Assembly: GCA_013396655.1 (NCBI GenBank)
Contig: WBMV01006439.1
Coordinates: 558,001 to 622,000 of the forward strand
From: Campylorhamphus procurvoides
Taxonomy: Eukaryota > Chordata > Aves > Passeriformes > Dendrocolaptidae
Length of the DNA: 64,000 nt
Direction of reading: 5' to 3'
Shown here: piece after piece, positions 39,320-50,490 of the stretch
Layout of the letters: each line of letters begins with the position of its first letter
Position numbering within the stretch: position 1 is the first letter of the stretch
The notes under the pieces: model-generated
The model's database searches: none
What the model saw: the letters and a program-made list of their open reading frames with translations, nothing else
Told to the model about the DNA's origin: nothing
Made by a program: the position numbers and the translations under genes

Positions 39320-39357
39320 CCTGCCTGCAGACAGCCTGCCTGCAGACAGTCTGCCTG
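39320..39357. repeat. 15-bp tandem repeat, about 2.5 copies
   Basis: The unit CCTGCCTGCAGACAG occurs at 39320-39334 and 39335-39349, then a partial copy with one change follows. Each unit contains the CTGCAG palindrome. Confidence 0.9.
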
Positions 39358-39637
39358 TTGTTTTTTAATCTATGTACACTGCTCTGGTGACAGTGTCACA
39401 GCGAGAAACGCTTTAAAAATGCAGATAGATTAAATAAGATTCGACACTGATCTGTGCAAAAGGCAGCTTTAAAGGGCAAAAATAATACAGTGTGGAAGAC
39501 CTTGAATTGAATAGAATACATAGGCTCTCACACTGGATAATGAGTGAGGAAAGCAGCAGCTGATAGACAATATACTCTACAACAGTCCCACTTACCACTG
39601 AATTCCAAATGGCCAAAACAAAGATGGCAGCACCAAT

Positions 39638-39654
39638 CATATATATATATATAT
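39638..39654. repeat. (AT)n microsatellite
   Basis: About eight AT dinucleotides in intron 1, followed by a GCATGC palindrome. A simple repeat with no further feature. Confidence 0.9.
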
Positions 39655-41009
39655 GCATGCACTTAAATGGAGTGCTTCTCATGGCTGGACAAAAAATGAT
39701 CTTGGTTGCTGTTTGCATTGGAGACATGTATTTGGCCAGTTCTCATCATCCCATAATTCACTACAATAAAGTTTGATACAGAAGTATAGGCTTCATGTGT
39801 GAGCTTGGTATGTAATTTTCATATACGCATGATGATAAAAATAAGTATACATATAAACTTCACTAATCAAAACCTCAAGGAGCTGCTGCATGATAGTGAA
39901 GGCCTTTAAATTTCTTATTCTAGTTGATTCTGAGGGCTAAAGTTCTGCCTCTGGCAGAAACATCCCAGCCTTTATTATGGTAGATGTCTTACTTCCATTG
40001 GGGTTTATTAGGTAAACAACATGAGGTCGTTTGGTAGATCTGGGCTGTTCTACATTTTAGAGGTTACCTGGTCAATAGGTAGTTGCATTTGTGTTGAGTG
40101 ATACTGATAACTTCCTTTTTGGGCACTTACACAATGATCAGAACATTTCCTAATGTTCAAGTTTGCTTTCTGTGTAAGAAGATTCTAGCCAACATCTTTT
40201 CCATTTCAGGAGAGTACTTCAGTACTGTCATTTCATCTTGATAAAATTGCTCTGTTTTGGAGAAAATACTCTCATATTCCTTGGCTGTTGAAAATGTAAA
40301 TACTGACAAAATGGAACCTGAGTAGGAGAAATTGCTGCTTTGAAGGTGGATATGTAGACTTTAGGTTTTCTTGAAGTGACTGTCTTTCCACTACAGACAT
40401 TAGACACCTGTAACCAAGAACCAGCTTGCAAAGATCTTGAGCCTAAATGTTTTGTTCAAAATTCAAATAGATTTGTGCACATTATTATACTCTTTGTTGA
40501 ATTGAGATGTGAAAGACTTGCCTGAAATTACAAGAAAAGTTTGATGCAGAATGAGAGAATGGGTCCAGGTCACCTGAAACCTAAGTTGTTGCCTTTGAAT
40601 AGAAGCGAGTGTTTCTGTGTAAGGCATATAGTTAAAAACAGTCAGTTGTATACTGAATATTATTGGTATACTCATGCAGATAATAATAATACTATTTTTG
40701 ATAATAGTTTGTTAAAAATATATATATTATTCTTTGTAATCGATAAGGATAAAGACTCCATCTCTTAATTGTAAAGGAGCCCTTCTATGGTAGTCCCATG
40801 GTACAAATATGCCATAGAGCTATCTTTGCTTTGTTTAAATAACCACTTTATTTCAAGTGCTTTATTGACAATTGCCAATGATTTTGTAGTTACTTGGCAA
40901 CAAATAGCAGAATAATATGTTATTTCACATCAGAGCAGGTATGTGGGATATATTAAATAGACCACTTTGCTTTGTTAACAGACAAAAAAATAATTTTCTT
41001 AAAGGAAGG

Positions 41010-41029
41010 TGAAGCTATGCATAGCTTCA
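41010..41029. repeat. 20-bp perfect palindrome
   Basis: TGAAGCTATGCATAGCTTCA reads the same on both strands and is not embedded in a simple repeat. It is a long dyad for unique DNA. Function unknown. Confidence 0.95.
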
Positions 41030-41899
41030 TGATAGAAACTTTTAGATATATAGTGTATGTGAAATATGTAACTAAGTTTCTTAGGTTTCACTTTCTTAGA
41101 TTTTCAGAGAAGGAGACTATTTGCGAAGATTTTCTTTCAAACTGTTAAATTGTAAATGTTATCATAATTAAAAGAAACCAAATCAACTAAATAATTCCAG
41201 AATATTTGTATTAACGTATTTTCCAATGAACCTTGAAGATGTTCCTCAGGCAGAAGCCGAAATACAGTGATTTTCAGTGAAGGATATAAAACTGTTAAAG
41301 AGAGGGGTGATTCAAGGCTTTGGTAATGTTCAGAGTAGCCTTTTTCCATCTCAGAAGTAAATCCAACTGAAGTTCCAGGGAGATTTTTTTTTTTTTAAAT
41401 TCAGTGAGTACTCATGTTTTATTTTGCAGGACATAGATACATAAATATCCACTTGTTAGAAACCACCACCTGGAAGTTCAAATGTGGGCTGTGATAAGTA
41501 TGTAAAAGTTTGCTGTCATCCAAAATCAGACTTCTGCATTACATGCTATTGTTTTCCTGCTCTTTTACTGAATTGTTGTAATGTATAGAATCCCCACTCT
41601 GTCTCTTCCAGAAATATGACTGGAGTGTATATTAGAAAATATTTTATTCATTTATATACAGAATCTGTCCATCATCTTGGCCATGTCTATGTTTTTTGGG
41701 GTTTTTTTCCTTTTAAATAGTTGTAAAAAAGAAATCTATAAACTGGCATATGAAAAAATCATGACATAGTCTTATTCAGGGATGATACTAGAAAAATATT
41801 TTCTTTTGATTAATGGAAAATCAAACAATACTCAGTGCTAATTTACCATTTAAAATATGCACATTATCATAGGGACTAATAAAGAGCTATTTTGTAATG

Positions 41900-41922
41900 T
41901 GTATATACTGCAAGTATATACA
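41900..41922. repeat. Perfect hairpin, 10-bp arms and 3-base loop
   Basis: TGTATATACT, loop GCA, AGTATATACA. An AT-rich stem in intron 1 with no other context. Confidence 0.9.
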
Positions 41923-43716
41923 AGAATTCAGCTAACCATGCAAAGCAGTTTTAAGTCAGACGTGTAACAGATCAGTGGCTAGAGCCAACTGAAAAATTCA
42001 TAAATAGCCAGAGCTAGATGACATCTCATGCACTCCACCTCAAAGTCCTGTTTCGTTTTGCAAAGAAAATGAGTTATAGCTTTACTCGCATTTTGAACAT
42101 GAAAGCAGCACTATTTGCTTTATCCTTCTGCTCTCTGATTCTTGCTCAGGAAACCTTAACAGGTGCATTCTGCTACTGTCCTTTTTCACTTTGTAAAAAT
42201 TTTCAAGATTTATTCTTGCTGCATCTCTTAACAGTCGCCTGTATTCTGCAGGGGCCAGTCACATTTTTTCCCACAAAGGGCAAGTGAAAAATTCTGTGCA
42301 TTCAAATTTCATTTCATAAGTATCATCATCTACATACCTTTTACAGTGTTCTGAGATGCACAGGCACAAAACCGCAACTTAGGTATGTTTTTCCATCATA
42401 TGCTGCTTTTGTCCTGTAGCCAGTACAACAGATATATATGGCGTTTTACAGACATGTTTTTTGAATCAGTAAATTATACTAGCTAGAAGAGAGAGAAACA
42501 ACCCATGCTTTTTCTACACCTAAAAGCCATACAGATTTATTTTGAGCTCATTAGAGTTCATTTTACCCAACCTATCTTTTTCAGTAAGAACATTTTGTTG
42601 ATTGATGAATGTCATTATGCATAACTTACAAAGAAAAAAAAAGAGCAAACTGCAAATTCCCTGTTTAACATTCAAATTGCAAAAGATCATGAAAAGGGAT
42701 GAAGAGATTTTATGCTTGAATCAGATTATAAAATGTACAAGTTCCTCTTGGGAACACCTCACAGGGTATCAAGGAATATTCTGAGAGGTAAGAGAAATAT
42801 TGAAAACTGTTTGGAGAAGAATATGCAAAGAAAAAACCCCAAAACATACTTAAACCCAGTCGTCCCAGAAGGTGATTGTTGTTTCCTCTGCAAACTAAGA
42901 AGAAATCTAGCTAAACAATGATTAGGAACATAGATTTAGAGTTCAAATCCATCTACTCTTCTTTGAAGTCAGTTGGGCTGTATGTAAAAGTCTATGTACA
43001 GGAAGCCTATACATAGTCTGTGCATAGCTGTGCAAGTTTAAGGCTTCAGTGGAAATGAATAAAAGAGGTGCTTTTAAAGGTTTTAGAAAAACACATAAAC
43101 TCCAGAGTTTGGTGTTCTATGCACAAAGAAGAATATTATTGTCTTGAAGACTGGAAGAGTAATCTTCAGTTGACTAGAAGGCTTAGACTGTGAATCCCAG
43201 CATTGTGTTGCTTTCTCAAGGAAAAACCTTGAGATTTATAAAACTCCACTTCCTAGGCAAAATGAATAGGTGTGTGGAGTGTGCTGTACATATTTTTACA
43301 CATTATGAACAAATTTCCATATAGAAAGTTTAGCCTTCAGTAGGAATCATATGAACAACCAAATGTGTGCATATATCCACTTTTTACAAGGAAAAACACA
43401 ACTCAGTGTTTTGCCTCTGAACTGATTAAACTTTTATCCTGAAAGGGACAATAGACTCTTTTCTTAGATTGATGTGCTCATTGCCCTACATTCAGTATGG
43501 CTTGCTCTTGATTTATTAAGCTTCCAGGTAAATATGATTTAACTAGTCTCTTCTGTGAATATTTTTATTGTGCCCTTTTGCTAATGGGAAGCTTGCAAAT
43601 GCCACAGAGATCTTTATATTTCTTGTCTCATTTGGTATATACTTCTGCAAACTGTACTGCTATTTCTATGTAGCTATTATAGTGAAATTTTGAGGATTTG
43701 AGTTATTTTGATCTAG

Positions 43717-43734
43717 ATTCTCAATATTGAGAAT
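43717..43734. repeat. 18-bp perfect palindrome next to the CR1 copy
   Basis: ATTCTCAATATTGAGAAT reads the same on both strands, 28 bases before the start of the CR1 fragment at 43762. Whether it has any link to the insertion is unknown. Confidence 0.9.
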
Positions 43735-43761
43735 AGCGAGTATTCTGTTATCCAAAAGCAT

Positions 43762-43870
43762 TTGAACAGTACTCTCAGTCACTTGGGAATGGTCCTGTGT
43801 AGGGCTAAGAGGTGGACTCGATGATTCTTTTGGGTCTCTTCCAACTCAGCATATTCTGTGTTATTCTGTG
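43762..43870 (+). mobile_element. CR1 LINE 3' end fragment
   Basis: The sequence matches the CR1 3' UTR of the subfamily with GGTCCTGTGTAGGGCTAAGA, GGACTCGATGATTCTTTTGG, CTCTTCCAACTCAG and terminal ATTCTGTG repeats. It is 5'-truncated, as most CR1 copies are, and contains no reverse-transcriptase sequence. CR1 is the dominant LINE of birds, so this helps identify the host. Confidence 0.9.
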
Positions 43871-45758
43871 TATGTGCAGTATAGAAATGTAAAAGCTGAT
43901 GTTTATGAGTCTGTTTACACTGTTACAGGTTTGGCAAAGAAAGGTTATGTAGTGCAAAGTACTTTGGTAAATGGGAGATCAATAAAAATGAATTTTGTAG
44001 TGGATTTATCAGGTTGCTTTCTGTCAAGCAAAATGATAAATTTAACATCTAGAACAAAAATAATGGAATAGCAAGGTCATATCCTGTAATTAATTGTCTT
44101 AATGTTTGAAAGGAGCATTTTCATCCCAGGCTGAGATAGTTGGTAAGTTCTGGTCAAGAGGACTATGTTCCAGAAGGCTTATGTTTGCCACTGTAAAGTG
44201 AGGAAATGGGATGTTATTAAGTTGAATGCATAATGTGGCATTAAATGAAAAATCTATAATTGGAGATTCAAATATGGAGAGTATGACCAAAAATATGAAA
44301 AAAAAATCGACTTGTAGATTCTTCAGAAATTCTTGATTTCATCATGGGAAAGGAGTTTCAGAATTATCTAACACTTCTTGTGCATCTTCCAGTGGTTGGT
44401 TATCTCTTTTGAGTGTATTGACAAGCACTAAACAACTTTTCGATGCCACTATACCAGAGCAGAACCACAGGCTTCATGCATGTATTTTGGGCATTCTATG
44501 AGGATTCTATGAGGAAGAGTAAAAAAGTTGCAAATGATGCACGTATCAACAGTATGATTTGTATTAAACTCTTGATAAATTCTAAAGTGTGTTGGAAATA
44601 AGTTGAAGGTTGTTTTTGCTGCTCTACTTTCAGGGAGGTACAGCAATGTGTTGTACTCTTTGGGTGTTGTGTACTTATTGTGTTAGGAAAAAGTGTCCTC
44701 TGGTCCTCCATAATAATCAAGAGAGGTTTTTTGATCTCCCCATGTTCAATTTCTTACAATGGGTGCAGGAATACCTGTCAGAATTTGATTAAACCATCTT
44801 GGTCTTTAAAGTTGGTTTGTATATGTATCAGCAGGTCATCTCATTAACTCTTGGACAAAGTACATAGTAAGTTCGTAATTAAACATCCTCTTCCTTCCCA
44901 TGGAAATCAAATACAATCATAACTTCTTCCTTTCCTCTTTGTTTATGCTAGAATATTGCCAGTGCCTAAATTATATTAGTTTTGGTACATACTTCAAATA
45001 AATTTTTTATCATCATGTTCCAGACTGGACAAATAAACATCATGATACTCAAACAGAGCTAAGTTGCCTCAAAGGGATACTGAGCTAACATATCTAATCT
45101 GTTCCTACTAGCCATGTTTAGTCATCAAGAGATGGCAAGTGTATCTGTGTAGTGCTGCACTGTCCCATGTAAATGTACGCCTCCCCATTTGTTTAGTGGC
45201 TGCTCAAAGTTATGGGTTGTCAAATAAGAATAGATGTTCTTTTATGATCTTTTACCAGCATAAATATCAGTATAAGAAAGGCTGAAAGTTGAGTGCATTG
45301 GACAGAGCTGTCCACTTTAATGATAGGTGGTTAGACATGTTACATTCCTCTGTGCAGCCCTCAAGGTGCTATTAACATCTGATTTCTGCACTTAAAAAAT
45401 GGGAAGTGCATGTTCAAGGATGGCCCCTGGTTGGCCTCAAACATAAGCATCGTGTTACCATATCTACATGATTATCCGTCTGCCTGGAACCTGGAGACAG
45501 CTGGGGAAAAGAACATACCTTGCTGTCATATTTTTCTTTTTCAGTGTCATGGATATCACTGATCATGAGATTAGTCAAATGAAAATCAGTGTCTCTGACT
45601 TGAGAAAGCTCTCAGTTAGACATGTCTATGATAAAAGTGTGGACATTTTTATAATTCTTTCACTTCATTTTATAAAGCCACACTGACTCAGTTCTAAAAA
45701 AGGTTTTTTATAAATATATAAAAAAATTATACGTCTACCAAACTGTGTTGCTTGCTTG

Positions 45759-45857
45759 CTTTCTTTTTCTTCCTTTCTTTCTTTTTCTTTCTTTCTTTTT
45801 CTTTCTTTCTTTCTTTTCTTTCTTTCTTCTCTGTCTCTCTCTCTCTCTCTTCCTTCT
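45759..45857. repeat. (CTTT)n/(CT)n polypyrimidine tract
   Basis: A run of 74 uninterrupted pyrimidines (45759-45832) is followed by one G and a further (CT)n stretch. Mirror-symmetric purine/pyrimidine tracts of this length can form intramolecular triplex (H-DNA). The Leu/Phe-rich peptide it encodes is an artefact. Confidence 0.95.
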
Positions 45858-48800
45858 AACCTATTGTGTTTTTCTAATTCTAGAAGGATTTCTGGATGAA
45901 TTTATTTTTTTGTCTATAGTCTGCTTGGAATCAGTGACCCACATTTTAACTTTTACTGGCAGGGAAAGCTCACACATCAAGCCTTTACAGGCACAGTTGA
46001 ATTGATTGGACTTTTCAGTTTGAATTATCTGTATGTTTTTAATTTCATTTCATACAAATAGATGGCTTACTTCCTCTGCTCTCACATGGTTGTTTATATT
46101 AATCGAATAGCATCTTACTTATGACCTAAATCCTGGGGAGTTTTTTGGACTAGATACCCACAATTGCAGAAACTCTGTTTTATTCCAAGATGCCATGGTC
46201 CCAAGTAATTTCTTTTAAAAGTTGTTTTCCTCATTGTAATGTTTGGTAGTCCTGCCCTTTCCCTCTTTGCCTTATTAATGTAATTTTCTATATAGTACAT
46301 AAGCTACCTGTAACTTTGCTAACAGATGATTTATAATTCATTAACTTTCCCAGTTCATGCTTTTAAAAGACTATGTCATCAGAAGTGTTGCTAAGTTTTT
46401 CCATTTTATTAATACAGAAAAAAAAATAAAATTCTTCAACTAGTAACAGTTTCCAAACAGCAGGAATAAATGAAATGTGAACCCTGTATAAACTTTTGCA
46501 GTCTGGAGTTATTTTCCAGCCTTGGCCTGTTATATATGCCCCGTCATATGCTTTTAGGAACAGAATCCAGATCAGTTTACTTTTTATTACATAACCTAAG
46601 TTGTCACTGAGACTTCAGCATTAGTGACTATTTCCATCCATGGGAATCACGTGTTGGATGAGAATAGAAGAAAAACATTTTCTTAGTATGTGTGAAATGA
46701 TGCTTCCAGCCCAGGATTTACATGAGTGGTAGGACATACACTAAAAGTGCACTAAGCCATAATACTGGAACAGAGAAGATAACCAGTGGCTGGATTCTAA
46801 TCTCAAGAGCCCATAGTAACTTCGGTAAAGTTTACAGAAGTTAATGTCAGCAGAATTTGAATTGGAATCTTATTTCATCTTCATAATCAAATAGCCAGCT
46901 CATAGATGAATGTGAATATTATCTTTAGCAATAAATGAATTAAATATTGCCACTTCCAAATTATATGGTTATGTAAAAAGACATGAATTTTTATTTTGAA
47001 AATGTTGACTAATAGTACAGCATAAGAATAAGCTAACTTTTGCCATAATTGATATTTTTCTCCTGCAGCTTAGTATTGAGAGAATGATACTAAAATTAAT
47101 ATCTGTTGTTATTGATAATGGAAAATCTGTTGCTTTGGAAAGATTATGCTATTTATTTTTCAAGCAATATGCAGCAGCTGTACAGACAATTCCATTAAGA
47201 CTAACTTGAAAGCTTAGTGCTTTCATTTATAAAATATTACAAATCCATGAATACATTATTCCCCACTTCCAAATATAAGAACTCTTCAAAATATATATCA
47301 AGCATACAGCTCCAAGTTTACATGATTTCTGTTGTTCTGGATATTCTTCTTTTTATAACATTTATTCAATGTGAATTTTATGAAGATGAGTGTGCTGATG
47401 TAATGCAAAGGCAAATATTGCCAAAAATGGTTCAAAATTGTTCTGTAAAGAGTTAAAAATGTTAAGCATCTACAATTTATAAAGGTGGCAACTACTATAG
47501 TTAAATATGAGGGAGTAGTCCTAGAATTTAAAAGATGGTACAAATGGTTAGAAATTAATTAATAAGTGAATCAATATTCTTGCAGTACAGGGAGCTAAAA
47601 CTTTGACTTCTAAAGGACGTGTTTAACTGAGCTTATTAAAACAGCTCCTTAGCAGCAGAACAAAGTTTTGGTTTAGGTTTTTTTGAAAGGTTGATTAGTT
47701 TGGCTGGTTTGTTTTGTTTTTTTTCAGGTCTGCAGAATTTTTCATCAGCTTTAATCAACTTATTGTTAAAACTGATTAATTCTTCAGACTGGAACACTGG
47801 CATTCTCAATATAGCCATCAACACTTCATTTCAGTGCACTTCAGTTTTGGGTGGAGTGCCATGCTCTTTAGGCTAAATATTCTATCGACTTTATTTGAAG
47901 TAATTAAAACAGAATTGCAATCACTTTGGTTGGAATTCATTTCATTTAACTCTAGTCATGTAGGTATTTAGTCATCCAGAGTAAGCCAGTCATTTAGGTT
48001 TCCCTTAAAATTGGTGAAGAAAAGAAATAACATAAGACATGATGAATGGAAGTCCAACTCATGACTGTGTCTGTGAATACAGATAATGGTTTCCCAGGAG
48101 AATGTGGCAGTACAACATATGAAGTTAAAAGAAAAACAAAAAGAAGCAAAACACCCCCCCAACAAAAATCAAATTAATTATACATACTGCACTAATATTA
48201 GTTTTGACAGATTACATCGGTTATCTCACTACTGACTCTGCAGTGCTCAAAATCTGATTTAAATGGTGTAACAATTCCAGTATATTTTCGATATAATGTT
48301 TTCAGATGGGGGTTCCAGTACTGTAAAAGCCTCGCTTTAGTGACTGACTTAGTAATAGCTCTAAACAGAGGTGCAGCCTCTGTTTCAACCATGATGAATT
48401 ACACTAACAGTTTAATTTATAATTTTTTGCTTTTTATAGGGCAGTATCTTACAGGGCTTGCTTTGTCAGTAATCCTATTCTGAATCCACAAACAGGAAGA
48501 CAGAATTTCATGGTGTGCCTTTATTCCAGTCTTCTTGGTAAAAGTGAATTAGGCCTTCCACTATTCCTACAGCCATAGGAGCTCACATCTATAATCATCC
48601 TTGTTTAGCAAACGGGTGGGTTTTTTTGCCTTTACATCCAATTATCTGCCCAGTTGATGCTGTTACTAAGAATCAGCCTATTGAAATGCTAGACCCTAAG
48701 AAGAATGTTATTGGGATTGTTAATTTATTTTTTTCTTACAGCATATGCTTTCCCCTCCCTTTCACTTCCCTCCACGGAGCCTGCCTCTGTCAACCTCCTA

Positions 48801-50439
48801 GGCAGTTGGAACAATGATATGAATATGTCTGCTTTGGATGTGTGAGGGGCTCTTACTTTCCCACACTGTCTTCAAACACTTGTCTTTTTACTGTATCAGT
48901 GGGATAACAATTATACTACAATACTGATTCTTATTCTTAACTGTACATAGCTTCATGTTTGTTTCATAGATGTGAATATTTAGAGCTAGTTCCTTCCTCT
49001 CCTCTTCAAAAAAAAAAGACAAGTTAGTTTTTTCTCAATAACATACAGCTTTAGACTTAAAATACCTGTAGTAATATTTTTAATATTATTGGATATTTTG
49101 CTATGAAAGACTGAAGTGAAATAGGGTTTAAAATTAGGTAAAGCAGGTGATTTGGTGGTGGGTTTTCTTTTTGTGTGTGTGTGGGAGTTTGTTTGTTGTT
49201 TTATTTTGCTTAGACTTTTAGCAAAAATAGAAAATCTTAACGTGAGTCCCATAAATACAATTTAATATGTAAGTTATTTTACTGTCACATAGAAGTCTAG
49301 AAAGCATTCATAGACATAACCTTTTTGTTCAACCCTGATGAAGAAACGTTACAAAACCCAGAATCTTTCTAAAATGCTAGGTAACCTGGGCACATTTTTA
49401 GCAGTTTTGTTGTCACACAGGGTGTATTTGTCCTGCATGCTAGACCTGAGTGGAAAAAAGGCAGTGAAGTCAGACTCTATGTTTCATCTACCTGGGTTTC
49501 ATTCATCACATACCCCTTAGTCTCTGCATACTGATAAAATGGAGTGCATTTTCCTCTTTCAGGACAATTAGCTAGTTCTTTTAAGGTGAGACACCAGAGC
49601 TCATTAGTAGCTACTTTGCCTTCAGATCTGAGAAGGATCTCAGGATCTCTTCTAGTGAGAGCTAAAAGCAGAGGACAGGCTTTCTTGATACCTTACAATC
49701 AGAGCATTTGTGCAACCTCCCTCTCTCCAGAAAAAAAACCAACAAGTAAGAATAAAACCTTTGCCACTTAATGAAATTCTAAAGCACACATGTACTTAAG
49801 AATCTCAGTCATAACTCACTGCTTATTTGGACATTAGTCCGTATCCAGCTCTGCCACTTGGGACAAGACTTAAGTTACTTAGCCTGTTATTACATATGTT
49901 TCCGATGTCTAAAAGTGGATGATACTTCCCAGTCATCCCACAGGGATGTTTCTAGACTGATATTGCTCAAGTTTGCAAAGCTTTTTGCAGTTCTTGGCTT
50001 ACTGTGTGGAACTAGAGTGCAGTGCACACATGCCAAGTATTCCTACTATCCTACAGCAACTGGGGATGGATTTTTCACATGCCAGTTCTTTTACTCTGGG
50101 ACAGATAGCTGCCGAGTCAAGTGGTGATGGGGCACATTGAGGACAAGGAAGACAAAATGCAAGCAGGAAAGCAAACAGTTACTCTAATGTTGCAGAAAAA
50201 CAAAACTAAAAATCCCAGTAAAATCACAGTTTTTTGTAAACAAGAGAACAACATAACTCCTTCTCAGAAGGGTCTTTGACAAACTGTTGTATTGATAGCT
50301 GATTCTGACAGCTGGCAACTGCAGAGTATTAATGAAGCATTGGTACAAGAGCTGTTTGAACCTGACTGAAGATACATTATTTGTCTATAGCATTTGCTCT
50401 TAGTTTGACCTTGTTGCTTACTTGCTGTTTTTTTGCTTT

Positions 50440-50490
50440 TTTTCTTTACCCCCTTTCCTCCCCCCCTCCCTCCNTTCCCTCTTTCATTCA
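50440..50490. repeat. T/C-rich low-complexity tract with one ambiguous base
   Basis: A pyrimidine-rich stretch with C runs. The single N at 50474 shows that base calling failed in the homopolymer-like part. Confidence 0.85.

Larger units (their letters stand above)
35265..43716. other. Intron 1 segment with small repeats only
   Basis: Apart from the palindromes, microsatellites and T-rich tract listed separately, I see only AT-rich unique DNA. Open frames reach 104 codons (39413-39727, minus) without family resemblance. A short signal-peptide-like start at 42099 is discussed as a weak observation and not called a gene. Confidence 0.65.

Noticed and set aside
39320..39357. CRISPR-like or satellite array
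   Set aside because: Only about 2.5 copies of a 15-mer without spacers; a local tandem duplication in a vertebrate genome.
45745..46005. Leu/Phe-rich, membrane-like open frame
   Set aside because: Its first half is the translation of the CTTT/CT simple repeat.
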